DNA from: Cognatiluteimonas weifangensis
Lineage (GTDB): Bacteria; Pseudomonadota; Gammaproteobacteria; Xanthomonadales; Xanthomonadaceae
Assembly (NCBI RefSeq): GCF_003416885.1
Contig: NZ_QVPD01000013.1
Coordinates: 1 to 64,000, forward strand
Reading direction: 5' to 3'
Length of the DNA stretch: 64,000 bases
Below the pieces are notes generated by a model, which saw nothing but the letters and a program-made list of their open reading frames with translations, was not told the DNA's origin and searched no databases. The position numbers and the translations under genes were made by a program. Positions within the stretch are counted from its first letter, which is position 1, and every line of letters begins with the position of its first letter. Shown piece after piece: positions 52,467 to 61,373 of this stretch.

Positions 52467-54154
52467 GCCCCGGTCCTGGCCAGCGCCCGCTTGAGCGCGC
52501 GGTTGTCGGGGTCGAGCTTGCGGCCTTCCTCGAAATACCGTCGCGCCTCGTCCTTCTGCCCGCCGACCCACAGCACCTCGCCCAGGTGCGCGGCGATTTC
52601 CGGATCCTTCTGCAGGGCAAAGGCGCGCCGCAGCTGCACCAGCGCCTCCTCGTGCCGGCCCAGCCGGTACAGCACCCAGCCGTAGCTGTCGATGATCGCG
52701 GGGTTGTCGGGTTCGGCGACGCGGGCGCGGTCGATCAGCTCCAGCGCCTCGGTGTAGCGCGTGGTGCGGTCGGCCAGGGTGTAGCCCAGCGCGTTGAGGG
52801 TGGCGATGTTGTCCGGCTCGGCCACCAGGATGCGGCGGAAATCCGCTTCCGCGCGGGGGATGTCGTCGCGCCGCTCCCAGGCCAGGCCGCGCGCGTACAG
52901 CAGCGCCGCATCGTCGGCGAAGGCGGCCAGGCCGCGGGCGTAGGCCTCGAGCTCGCCGCGATCGTCCTGGTCCTGGCGCCGCAGTTCGGCTTCCAGCAGA
53001 TAGGCATCGCGGCGCGCGTCCTCGTCGGCGGCGGCCTCGGCCTGCAGCCGGCGCAGCTCGGCGTAGGCCTCGTCGGCGCGGGCCAGCGCGTGCAGCACGT
53101 TGGCCGCGCGCAGGCGCGCCTGCCAGCGCTCCCCGCCGCCGGGGACGCTGCGGTACCACTCCAGCGCCTGCGCCTGGCGGCCGAGGAATTCGGCGACCTG
53201 GCCCAGCAGCAGGCGCCGCTGCGGATCGGGGCTGGCGGCATCACGCTGCAAGGCCTCGTACAGCCGGCCGAGCCCGGCCTTGTCGTCGGCCCTGGCCAGC
53301 AGCGCGGCGCGCAGGCCATAGCTGCGGTCGTCCTGCGGCCCGCGCGCGAGCACCGCGGCGGCGGCACCCGGATCGCCGAGGGCGTCGTATTCGGCCGCCA
53401 CAGACAGCCGCAGGTCGGGGTTGTCGTCGGTGGCCGCCTCGAGGCCGGCGAGGATGCGCCGCGCGTCCTCGAGATTGCCGCTTTCGCGCAACTGGCTGGC
53501 GTGCAGCAGCGCGACCCGCGGCTCGCCGGGGAACCGCGCGATCACCGCGGCGACGATGCGCGCCGCCAGCGCTTCCTGGTCCAGCCGTTGCGCCAGGCCG
53601 CCGAAGGCGAGCCAGGCCTGCAGCTGGTTCGGGATCAGGTCCGCATCCAGCAACTGGCCCAGCAGCCGGGCCGCGAGCTGCGGATGCTGGCCGCTGCCGC
53701 CCAGTGCCGCGAGCGCGTAGCGCCAGCCGTCGCCCCCGGCGTCGCGGCTGCGCAGCAGCGCCTCCAGCCCGCGCCGGGCGCCGCGCTCGTCGTTGCGGCG
53801 CAAGGCCAGCGTGACCTCGGCCGCGCGCAGCGCCAGCGACTGCGGCGCCCGCTGCCGCCACAGCCGCACCGCGGCGGCGGCGCTGGCCTCGTCGTCGGCC
53901 AGCAGCGCGATCCGGGCCGCGCGTTCGGCCAGACCGGCATCGCCCTCGGCGGCGCGCGCGGCCTCCAGGTACCAGCGCGCCGCCTGGTCCAGCTTGCCGG
54001 CCTGCAAGGCGAACTCGCCGGCCAGGGTCGCGCCCAGCGTGTCCTCGGCCGGCGCGCGCGCGGACGCCGCCGGCGCAGCGGACAGGCACAACAGCAGCAG
54101 GCCGAACGCGACGCCGGACCGGCAGATGCGGGAAAAACACAGCGAAACGGGCAT
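52463..54154 (-). CDS. TPR-repeat protein, exported
   Basis: The 563-residue protein has an N-terminal signal peptide (hydrophobic VAFGLLLLCLSAAPAAS) and tandem tetratricopeptide repeats. The strongest is in the last 150 residues: NIATLNALGYTLADRTTRY, PAIIDSYGWVLYRLGRHEEAL and AHLGEVLWVGGQKDEARRYFEEG. A TPR protein upstream of lolB is a recurrent gammaproteobacterial arrangement, suggesting an envelope or lipoprotein-related scaffold. No catalytic domain is seen. Start ATG 54154 is used; an upstream TTG exists. Confidence 0.85.
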   Translation of the reverse strand: MPVSLCFSRICRSGVAFGLLLLCLSAAPAASARAPAEDTLGATLAGEFALQAGKLDQAARWYLEAARAAEGDAGLAERAARIALLADDEASAAAAVRLWRQRAPQSLALRAAEVTLALRRNDERGARRGLEALLRSRDAGGDGWRYALAALGGSGQHPQLAARLLGQLLDADLIPNQLQAWLAFGGLAQRLDQEALAARIVAAVIARFPGEPRVALLHASQLRESGNLEDARRILAGLEAATDDNPDLRLSVAAEYDALGDPGAAAAVLARGPQDDRSYGLRAALLARADDKAGLGRLYEALQRDAASPDPQRRLLLGQVAEFLGRQAQALEWYRSVPGGGERWQARLRAANVLHALARADEAYAELRRLQAEAAADEDARRDAYLLEAELRRQDQDDRGELEAYARGLAAFADDAALLYARGLAWERRDDIPRAEADFRRILVAEPDNIATLNALGYTLADRTTRYTEALELIDRARVAEPDNPAIIDSYGWVLYRLGRHEEALVQLRRAFALQKDPEIAAHLGEVLWVGGQKDEARRYFEEGRKLDPDNRALKRALARTGA

Positions 54155-54171
54155 CGACTGCAACCGGGCCG

Positions 54172-54177
54172 TAAAAT
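54172..54177 (+). promoter_or_regulatory. probable -10 element for hemA
   Basis: TAAAAT in the context GTAAAATGG lies 57 bases before the hemA ATG in the hemA-TPR divergent spacer. No convincing -35 hexamer is present 16-18 bases upstream, so I give it only moderate weight. Confidence 0.4.
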
Positions 54178-54234
54178 GGCGACCTTGCTCCGCGCGCAGC
54201 TTAGCGCACGCACCTGAACGGACCCGTCCACCGG

Positions 54235-55557
54235 ATGACCCTGCTGGCCATCGGCCTCAACCACCAGACCGCGCCGGTCAGCCTGCGCGAACGGGTGGCG
54301 TTTGCCGATCACAGCCTGCCCGGCGCGCTGGCCACCTTGCGCACCCTGCCGTCGGTGCGCGAGGTCGCGTTGCTGTCCACCTGCAACCGCACCGAGCTCT
54401 ACGCCGTGGCCGACGACGACGGCCACGTGCTGGTCGACTGGCTCGCCAGCCATCCCGACACCGGCGCCGACCTGCGCGCCTACCTTTACCGGCACCAGGA
54501 TGCGGCCGCGGTCCGGCACCTGTTCCGGGTCGCCACCGGGCTGGATTCGCTGGTGCTGGGCGAGCCGCAGATCCTCGGCCAGGTCAAGCACGCCTGGACC
54601 ACCGCGCGCCACGCCGGCACCCTCGGCGGCCAGCTCGACCGCCTGTTCCAGCAGGCCTTCGCCGCCGCCAAGCGCGCGCGCACCGATACCCGCATCGGCG
54701 CCAACCCGGTTTCCGTGGCGTCCACCGCGGTACGCCTGGCGCAGGCCTCCTTCGCCCGCCCGGCCGATGCCGCGGTGCTGCTGGTCGGCGCCGGCGAGAC
54801 CATCGAGCTGGTCGCGCGCCATCTCACCCAGTCGCAGGTCAAGCGCCTGCTGGTCGCCAACCGCACCCTCGCCCACGCCCAGGACCTGGCCACGCGCCAC
54901 GGCGGCTTCGCCCTGCCGCTGGCCGAACTGGACCGCCACCTGGGCGAGGTCGACATCGTGTTTTCCGCCACCGCCAGCCGCGAGCCGGTGGTGACGCGCG
55001 GCCAGGTCGCCGCCGCGCTGGCGCAACGCAAGCACCGGCCGATGCTGCTGCTGGACCTGGCGGTGCCGCGCGACATCGAGTCCGACGTTGCCACCTTGCC
55101 GGACGTGTTCCTGTACACCATCGACGACCTGGAACGCGCGATCGAGGCCAACCGCCGCGGTCGCCGCGAAGCCGCCGACGCGGCCGAAGCGATCGTCGAG
55201 CTGCAGGTGGCGCGCTACGTCGAAACGCTGGCCGCCAGCGGCCGGGTGGAGCCGCTCAAGCGCCTGCGCGCGCACGGCGACAGCGTCCGCGCCGCGGTGC
55301 TGGCCAAGGCCGAGCAGCAGCTGCAGGCCGGGCACGATCCGCACGAAGTGCTGACGTTCCTCGCCCACACCCTGACCAACCGCCTGCTGCACGCGCCGAC
55401 GGCGGCGCTGCGCCAGGCCGCGCTGGAGGGCGATCACGAACTCGCGCGCGCCAGCGAGAAGCTGTTCCCGCAGGTCCCGGAACCGGGGATTGAGGATGCG
55501 GAATCGGGCGACGCGGCATCGCCGGCGTCGTCCGCGGATCGCGACGCAGAGCGTTAG
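54235..55557 (+). CDS. hemA: glutamyl-tRNA reductase
   Basis: The 440-residue enzyme reduces Glu-tRNA to glutamate-1-semialdehyde with NADPH, the first step of C5 haem synthesis. The N-domain has [13 protein letters not shown] and the catalytic Cys in [28 protein letters not shown] follows, and the NADPH domain has [16 protein letters not shown]. The C-terminal dimerisation helix ends in an Ala/Asp/Glu-rich tail. It is divergent from the TPR gene and 67 bases upstream of prfA. Confidence 0.96.
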   Translation: MTLLAIGLNHQTAPVSLRERVAFADHSLPGALATLRTLPSVREVALLSTCNRTELYAVADDDGHVLVDWLASHPDTGADLRAYLYRHQDAAAVRHLFRVATGLDSLVLGEPQILGQVKHAWTTARHAGTLGGQLDRLFQQAFAAAKRARTDTRIGANPVSVASTAVRLAQASFARPADAAVLLVGAGETIELVARHLTQSQVKRLLVANRTLAHAQDLATRHGGFALPLAELDRHLGEVDIVFSATASREPVVTRGQVAAALAQRKHRPMLLLDLAVPRDIESDVATLPDVFLYTIDDLERAIEANRRGRREAADAAEAIVELQVARYVETLAASGRVEPLKRLRAHGDSVRAAVLAKAEQQLQAGHDPHEVLTFLAHTLTNRLLHAPTAALRQAALEGDHELARASEKLFPQVPEPGIEDAESGDAASPASSADRDAER

Positions 55558-55624
55558 CGCGCCACCGGCCGGCCGTGCGCCATCGCGATCCCCCGATTCC
55601 CCGTCCCCCCTCCAAGCCCTGTCC

Positions 55625-56707
<1,083 letters not shown>

Positions 56708-56730
56708 CCGGACCTCCGGCTGCCGGTATC

Positions 56731-56990
56731 GATCCCCTCTTCCTGCCTGCGGAAGAAATGGACGGATCGCCGGCTGCCCGCATCGCCCCCCTTCTCCCCG
56801 CCTGCGGGGAGAAGGTACCCGCAGGGCGGAAGAAATGGGCGGATCACCGGCTGTCCGCCTCGCCCCCCCCTTCTCCCCGCCTGCGGAAGAAATGGACGGA
56901 TCGCCGGCTGCCCGCCTCGCCCCCTTCTCCCCGCCTGCGGGGAGAAGGTGCCCGCAGGGCGGATGAGGGGCCGGCGGAGCCCGTCCATCG
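56731..56990. repeat. tandem TTCTCCCC-type hairpin repeats after prfA
   Basis: About four units alternate a CTTCTCCCCGCCTGCGGGGAGAAGG hairpin core, complete or truncated, with GAAATGGACGGATCGCCGGCTG. The complete hairpins are centred near 56803 and 56940; shortened versions are near 56747 and 56884. They fill the gene-free stretch between prfA and the acetyltransferase, together with the related hairpin near 57115. The units are dispersed intergenic repeats of this group. Open frames running through them are artefacts. Confidence 0.75.
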
Positions 56991-57100
56991 CAGTTGCCGT
57001 CGAGGCATCGAGCGCGGGAAACCCCTCGGTCTGCCGCACCAGGCGCCATCGCCGCCGCTGACACATCGCGGGCGCCGGGCTGCCCCTCACCCGCCTTCGG

Positions 57101-57129
57101 CACCCTCTCCCCGTACACGGGGAGAGGGA
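57101..57129. repeat. CCCTCTCCCCGTACACGGGGAGAGGG hairpin
   Basis: A perfect inverted repeat with CCCTCTCCCCGT and ACGGGGAGAGGG arms and almost no loop lies 65 bases before the acetyltransferase ATG. It belongs to the same hairpin class as the block at 56731-56990 but has a different core. It may end transcripts entering from prfA. Confidence 0.6.
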
Positions 57130-57193
57130 AACACTTCCGCCCCATGTGCGGGTGGGGGGAGGGAATCGCTTCGCTTCCGCATAGACTCGCGCC

Positions 57194-57640
57194 ATGGACA
57201 CGTCAATCCGCCGCGCCGGCCCCCGCGATCTCGACGCACTCGCCGCGCTGTTCGACGCCTACCGCCGCTTCTACGGGCAACCGGCCGATCTGGCGCGGGC
57301 GCGCGACTGGCTGCGGGCACGCATGCGCTTCGGCGAGTCGGTGGTGCTGATCGCCGAACGCGACGGCGCGACCGCCGGGTTCGTCCAGCTGTACCCGATG
57401 TACTCCTCGGTCCGCACCGCGCGCACCTGGATCCTCAACGACCTGTTCGTCGCCGACGCGGCCCGCCGCCGCGGCGTGGCCCGGGCCTTGCTGGATGCCG
57501 CCGTGCAGTACGCGCGCGAGGACGGCGCCGCCGGCATCAGCCTGGAAACCACCCGCGACAACGCCGCCGCGCGGGCGCTGTACCGCGCGGCGGGCTGGCA
57601 CGAGGACGCCACCCAGTGGTATTCGCTGGCGCTGGACTGA
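57194..57640 (+). CDS. GNAT family N-acetyltransferase
   Basis: The 148-residue cytosolic enzyme shows the GNAT pattern. Motif A is LNDLFVADAARRRGVARALLDAAV with the acetyl-CoA pyrophosphate loop RRRGVA; motif B is ETTRDNAAARALYRAAGWHED. The acceptor substrate cannot be predicted. Start ATG 57194 has no strong ribosome site. The last four codons and stop begin a 72-base unit that is repeated directly downstream. Confidence 0.88.
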   Translation: MDTSIRRAGPRDLDALAALFDAYRRFYGQPADLARARDWLRARMRFGESVVLIAERDGATAGFVQLYPMYSSVRTARTWILNDLFVADAARRRGVARALLDAAVQYAREDGAAGISLETTRDNAAARALYRAAGWHEDATQWYSLALD

Positions 57641-57772
57641 GCGCCGCACCGCGACCCGCCCCAGGCCGCCACCCGCCCCGCACGGCGGCGGGCGCACGCC
57701 GCGCTGGACTGACCGCCGCGCCGCGGTCCGCTGCAGGCCGAAAGCCGCCCCGCGCGGCCGCACGCGCACCCC
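57629..57772. repeat. 72-bp imperfect tandem duplication
   Basis: GCGCTGGACTGA, the end of the acetyltransferase gene, recurs exactly 72 bases later at 57701. The two units then align with scattered substitutions: CGCCGC, CCGCG, CAGGCCG, CCGCCCCGC and CGCAC are shared in register. The second copy is non-coding. It occupies most of the 177-base spacer before moaB. Confidence 0.65.
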
Positions 57773-57817
57773 GCCCCGTCGCGTGCGGCAGGCCGGGCCC
57801 CGCCCTACACTGCGCGC

Positions 57818-58336
57818 ATGAGCGCCCATCGCGATTTCATCCCCCTGTCCCTGTGCGTGCTGACCGTCTCGGACTCGCGCACCCTGGCCGAGGACAGCTC
57901 CGGCGACTACCTCGTCGCCGCGATGGCCGCCGCCGGCCACCGCCTGCATGCCCGCGACCTGCTGCCCGACGACCGCTACCGCCTGCGCGCGGTGGTCTCG
58001 GCGTGGATCGCCGACGCCGCCGTCGACGGCATCCTGGTCACGGGCGGCACCGGCTTCACCGGCCGCGATTCCACGCCCGAGGCGCTGCGGCCGCTGCTGG
58101 ACAAGGACATGCCCGGGTTCGGGGAACTGTTCCGCGCGCTGAGCTACGAGGAGATCGGCACCTCGTCGCTGCAGTCGCGCGCCTTCGCCGGGCTCGCCAA
58201 CGGCACCTTCGTGTTCGCCCTGCCCGGCTCGACCTCGGCCTGCCGCACGGCCTGGGAGAAGATCATCCACGCCCAGCTCGACGCCCGCACCGGCCCCTGC
58301 AACCTGGTCAACCTGCGGCCGCGACTGAAGGAGTGA
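57818..58336 (+). CDS. moaB: molybdenum cofactor biosynthesis protein MoaB
   Basis: The 172-residue MogA/MoaB-type protein binds molybdopterin and catalyses or assists its adenylylation. [16 protein letters not shown] and [17 protein letters not shown] are the pterin-binding blocks, and [18 protein letters not shown] ends the fold. No other moa genes are in view. It starts 177 bases after the acetyltransferase; the HTH gene starts three bases after its stop. Confidence 0.93.
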   Translation: MSAHRDFIPLSLCVLTVSDSRTLAEDSSGDYLVAAMAAAGHRLHARDLLPDDRYRLRAVVSAWIADAAVDGILVTGGTGFTGRDSTPEALRPLLDKDMPGFGELFRALSYEEIGTSSLQSRAFAGLANGTFVFALPGSTSACRTAWEKIIHAQLDARTGPCNLVNLRPRLKE

Positions 58337-58339
58337 ACG

Positions 58340-58744
58340 ATGGCGCTCGACTCCACCTTGCGCTTGTTGACCAAGGCCAGCGGCCTGAGCATCACCGACC
58401 TGGCCACCGCGATCCCGCGCGCCGGCGTCAACACCGTGTCGGCCTGGCTGCGCGGCGACAAGACCCCCGGGCGCGACCAGCTCGACGCGCTGGCCAAGGC
58501 CTTCGGCATGCCCGCCGGCGCACTGCTGGCGGAACTGGCCGACGCCCTCGACCCGGCGCGCACGCAAGGCGAGCACGAGCTGCTGGCCGCCTATCGCCTG
58601 CTCGACACCCGGCAGCAGGACGCGCTGCTGGAAGTGGCGCGCGGCCTGGCCGGCAACGCGCGCCCGCGGCCGCGGCCCAGGCCGCGCCCCGCCCAACCCC
58701 GCGCCGCCACATCGCGCCCCGCAAAGTCGCGCCCCGCCAAGTAA
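58340..58744 (+). CDS. small helix-turn-helix protein with Arg-Pro tail
   Basis: The 134-residue protein has an XRE-like N-terminal domain: LTKASGLSITDLATAIPRAG, NTVSAWLRGDKTPGRDQLDALAKAFG. A middle helix TQGEHELLAAYRLLDTRQQDALLEVARGL follows. The last 30 residues are a run of Arg-Pro dipeptides and SRPAK-type repeats, highly basic and probably disordered, likely to bind nucleic acid or polyphosphate. It is tightly packed between moaB (three bases) and ppk2 (stop and start overlap as TAATG). Regulation of ppk2 is possible but not shown. Confidence 0.75.
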   Translation: MALDSTLRLLTKASGLSITDLATAIPRAGVNTVSAWLRGDKTPGRDQLDALAKAFGMPAGALLAELADALDPARTQGEHELLAAYRLLDTRQQDALLEVARGLAGNARPRPRPRPRPAQPRAATSRPAKSRPAK

Positions 58745-59520
58745 TGCAGGCGCTCAAGCGCAAGGCCTACGCACAGGCGCTGCGCCCGCTGCAGGAGGAA
58801 CTGGCGGCGCTGGCGCGCTGGGTGCGGCACGGCGGGCGCCGCATCGTGGTCGTGTTCGAAGGCCGCGACACCGCCGGCAAGGGCGGCGCAATCGACGCCA
58901 TCCGCGCCCACCTCAACCCGCGCCAGTGCCGCGTCGTCGCCTTGCCCAAACCCACCGAGCGCGAAGCCTCGCAGTGGTATTTCCAGCGCTACGTGCCGCA
59001 CCTGCCCGCCGCCGGCGAGATCGTGCTGCTGGACCGCAGCTGGTACAACCGCGCCGGCGTCGAGCAGGTGATGGGCTTCGCCAGCGAGGCCCAGGTCCAG
59101 GCCTTCCTGCAGCAGGCGCCGGCGTTCGAAAAGCTGCTGGTCGACGACGGCATCGTCCTGTTCAAGTACTGGCTGTGCTGCGACCAGGCGCAGCAGGAGC
59201 AGCGCTTCGCCGAGCGCCTGGCCGACCCGCTCAAGCGCTGGAAACTGTCGCCGGTGGACCTCAAGGCGCGCGAGAAATACGCCGACTACACCCGGGCGCG
59301 CGAAGCGATGCTCGCGGCCACGCACACCGCATACGCGCCATGGACCCTGGTCGACTTCAACGACCAGAAACGCGGCCGCCTGACCCTGATCCGCAACCTG
59401 CTCGACCGCCTGCCCGACACCCGCGTGCCACCGGACGCGGTCGCCTTTACCCCGCTCCCCGAGGCCCCGCTGCGCGAACGCTACGGCGTGTTGCAGCCGA
59501 TACCTTTAATAGGTGTTTGA
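58744..59520 (+). CDS. ppk2: polyphosphate kinase 2
   Basis: The 258-residue P-loop kinase transfers phosphate between polyphosphate and nucleotides. Walker A is EGRDTAGKGGAI, Walker B LLDRSWYNRAGVE, and the lid RWKLSPVDLKAREKY. This is a one-domain PPK2; substrate preference (ADP, GDP or AMP) is not resolved. ATG 58744 overlaps the HTH stop; an upstream alternative start in the same frame (KVAPRQV) cannot be excluded. The last codons (PLIGV) are AT-rich and may be replaced by the adjoining island. Confidence 0.9.
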   Translation: MQALKRKAYAQALRPLQEELAALARWVRHGGRRIVVVFEGRDTAGKGGAIDAIRAHLNPRQCRVVALPKPTEREASQWYFQRYVPHLPAAGEIVLLDRSWYNRAGVEQVMGFASEAQVQAFLQQAPAFEKLLVDDGIVLFKYWLCCDQAQQEQRFAERLADPLKRWKLSPVDLKAREKYADYTRAREAMLAATHTAYAPWTLVDFNDQKRGRLTLIRNLLDRLPDTRVPPDAVAFTPLPEAPLRERYGVLQPIPLIGV

Positions 59521-59530
59521 AGAGGATTTC

Positions 59531-59559
59531 GGTCAATAGCGTTCGCTAGTTGCTTGACC
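59531..59559. terminator. inverted repeat between ppk2 and the island (convergent genes)
   Basis: GGTCAA...TTGACC outer arms enclose TAGCG-TT-CGCTA. It lies in the 62-base gap between the convergent ppk2 and metalloprotease genes. It may be a bidirectional terminator or part of an integration junction. There is no clear U-run. Confidence 0.35.
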
Positions 59560-59582
59560 GTTTGCCGTCATAGTTCAATACC

Positions 59583-60434
59583 CTAGCGCTTGCTTGGCCA
59601 AGGAAGGTACCCGTCCAGTTCCTTCAGGCCTTCGTCATCCTCTTGCCGAGAGTAGATGCTGGACTCGGCCTTCTCGGGCATATCCTCAATGTCCAGGCGC
59701 AAGAGTGTCAGCATCTGATCCCTTGAAGCATTATAAATCGCGTCCTCAAGCACGACGCCACCCTCGACATCGTCGAACCACTCATCGGCATCGAGTTCGA
59801 TTGGACCCGCACTAGTTGCTTCTTTACGCAACGCTGCGGACAAGGATCGATCCGGCAACATGATGCCAGATGGCACCCAGAGCTTCGCGTCCCGCAAGGG
59901 AGAGGAGCGAAACACGTATTTAATTTTCCCCCCTTGCGAGACGACAAACGCGCAGGGCTCAGAAGAGAACGCAACCATACGCGAGCCCGTCGCGAACAGC
60001 GATGCATTGAATTGCTCCGCCAAGTCCGTCATGGACTGCGCATCAATCTCGCGCTTGAGAAGCGCTGGCCTGAACAGCGACACAGGGAGCAATAGCTCTG
60101 CTGCAAAGATGTCGCAGCAAATCTCGTTGGGTGGCCTACGCTCGTAGCTCCATGAAGGATCATCATGTTCTGACTCGAGCTCAAGGACCACATGCCCGAT
60201 CTCATGGCAGATCGTGAAGCGTTGGCGTCGCTCAGAATCATTGCCGTTGACGACAATCGTATGACGGCCCTTTGCCGTCATCGTATATCCAGCCTCTCCT
60301 TCGGCGAGATCGTCATCTGCGGTGACCTTAGCGCCGATGTGAGCAAGATACGGCTCAAGAGGAACCGGGGCTGACGCCAGCGTCACTGACTGGACGAATT
60401 TTCGGGCACGCTGCTCTGCTGTGAAGTCATCCAT
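59583..60434 (-). CDS. ImmA/IrrE family metallo-endopeptidase
   Basis: The 283-residue protein has the zinc metalloprotease motif HEIGH at residues 77-81 in FTICHEIGHVVLELE, with ECCD-type EICCDIFAAELLLP at 104-117 providing a probable third ligand. In ICEBs1 and Deinococcus, relatives of this family cleave a partner XRE repressor under stress. Its start overlaps the upstream XRE gene by eight bases, the typical pair arrangement. A C-terminal acidic half (DADEWFDDVEGG) has no recognised domain. Base composition is lower in GC than the housekeeping genes. Confidence 0.9.
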   Translation of the reverse strand: MDDFTAEQRARKFVQSVTLASAPVPLEPYLAHIGAKVTADDDLAEGEAGYTMTAKGRHTIVVNGNDSERRQRFTICHEIGHVVLELESEHDDPSWSYERRPPNEICCDIFAAELLLPVSLFRPALLKREIDAQSMTDLAEQFNASLFATGSRMVAFSSEPCAFVVSQGGKIKYVFRSSPLRDAKLWVPSGIMLPDRSLSAALRKEATSAGPIELDADEWFDDVEGGVVLEDAIYNASRDQMLTLLRLDIEDMPEKAESSIYSRQEDDEGLKELDGYLPWPSKR

Positions 60435-60813
60435 CGTCTGCGTCGATTACCCTTTGGGCGCGCTCGATCAAGACCCGCGGTTCGGGCCTGGTGGCTCCGC
60501 GATGACGGACGCCATAGGCCACCTCGAAAGTCTCGATCGGAATCGAGGGATTCTCAAGCACGTACCGGACCAACGCTGCGTCCCCGCAAGGATGATCCAA
60601 CAGATACGCCAGCATCTCAGCATCCCGGTCCGATGGCTTCAAGACCCGGGTGAGTCGCTCCAAGACCTCGGCCGAAGGGGACTCCTTCTGCCCTGTTTCC
60701 AAGCGGTGGATATAGGCGTGATCCACGTCGGCTAACAGGCCAGCTTCACGCAACGATAGTTCCCGGCGTTCCCGGCAAAACCGCAGAGCCTCTCCCAGGG
60801 GGGGTAACGGCAC
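60427..60813 (-). CDS. XRE-family transcriptional regulator, partner of the ImmA-like protease
   Basis: The 128-residue protein carries an N-terminal HTH_XRE domain: GEALRFCRERRELSLREAGLLADVDHAYIHRLETGQKESP (helices within residues 7-45). The C-terminal 70 residues may hold the protease-cleaved linker and a dimerisation part. It starts at GTG 60813 with AAGGAGG four bases upstream and is divergent from the ubiquitin-like operon. Two palindromes in the 214-base spacer are probable operators. I infer that it represses its own gene and the operon, and that the metalloprotease relieves this. Confidence 0.88.
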   Translation of the reverse strand: MPLPPLGEALRFCRERRELSLREAGLLADVDHAYIHRLETGQKESPSAEVLERLTRVLKPSDRDAEMLAYLLDHPCGDAALVRYVLENPSIPIETFEVAYGVRHRGATRPEPRVLIERAQRVIDADDG

Positions 60814-60850
60814 GATGCCTCCTTGACAGGTGGGATTTATTGTTCTAGCG

Positions 60851-60870
60851 TGTTGTCCAGCCAGACAACA
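60851..60870. promoter_or_regulatory. operator O1 of the XRE regulator (inferred)
   Basis: TGTTGTC-CAGCCA-GACAACA is a perfect 7-base inverted repeat with a 6-base centre, 38 bases from the XRE start codon. It lies where the promoter of the XRE gene should be. Size and symmetry fit an XRE dimer site. The assignment to this regulator is inferred from position and from the second copy. Confidence 0.65.
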
Positions 60871-60927
60871 GCTGCTCTTCTAGCCATATCCCGTAGGGGC
60901 TAGGAGAGCCTTCAATACTACCACCGC

Positions 60928-60947
60928 TGTTGTCTGTATAGACACCA
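60928..60947. promoter_or_regulatory. operator O2 of the XRE regulator (inferred)
   Basis: TGTTGTC-TGTATA-GACACCA repeats O1 with one mismatch in the right arm and the same 6-base spacing. Its centre is 77 bases from that of O1, and it lies 80 bases before the ubiquitin-like gene start. The central TATAGA overlaps a possible -10. This arrangement would let one regulator control both divergent units. Confidence 0.65.
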
Positions 60948-61027
60948 TAACGGCAGGAAAAAGAAAGAAAGTGTGACGCAGAGCGTGCGACGGAATCGTC
61001 ACAAACTGTGCCGAAAGGAGAACAAAA

Positions 61028-61369
61028 ATGAGCAACAACCAAAAGCACGACGACGCTGTAGCTTCCGATGACCAGGTACTCGACGAGATCATCGATCTCG
61101 CCGACTACGCCAGCCGGGGCGCGAAGCCCCCCAAGGCCAAGGGGTACCGGATTCGCGTGAACCGGGATTCTTTTGTCTTCGAGACCGCTAACCCGACCCG
61201 GGAGCAGATCCTCGAGAAGGCTGGCTTGGTCCCGGTGGGCCTGTGGACCTTGCGCCTGAAACTGCATGGGGGTGCGTTCGACCGGATCGAGCCGGGTGAA
61301 CATGTCGATTTGACTCGTCCCGGTGTCGAAAAGTTCAAGGCCCTGCCGAACGACCAGACTGAGGGCTGA
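61028..61369 (+). CDS. ubiquitin-like (multiubiquitin-domain) protein
   Basis: The 113-residue protein has a charged, probably flexible N-terminus of about 38 residues. One beta-grasp domain follows: GYRIRVNRDSFVFETANP, TREQILEKAGLVPVGLWTL, HVDLTRPGVEKFKALP. It ends DQTEG with Gly as the very last residue, the form needed for adenylation by an E1 without prior trimming. The layout matches the multiubiquitin domain family of bacterial conjugation operons. Only one domain is present here. AAAGGAG lies eight bases before the ATG. I infer it is the tag of the downstream enzymes. Confidence 0.85.
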   Translation: MSNNQKHDDAVASDDQVLDEIIDLADYASRGAKPPKAKGYRIRVNRDSFVFETANPTREQILEKAGLVPVGLWTLRLKLHGGAFDRIEPGEHVDLTRPGVEKFKALPNDQTEG

Positions 61370-61373
61370 GCCA

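Noticed and set aside
56758..59520. A 920-codon plus-strand frame ending as ppk2
   Set aside because: Only the last 258 codons match a protein family. The upstream part crosses hairpin repeats, the acetyltransferase, moaB and the HTH gene in another frame with Arg/Pro-rich junk composition.
60427..60434. Toxin-antitoxin pair reading of the XRE and metalloprotease genes
   Set aside because: The order XRE then HEXXH protease with overlap and divergent operators fits the ImmR/ImmA regulatory type better; no toxin fold was recognised in the 283-residue protein.
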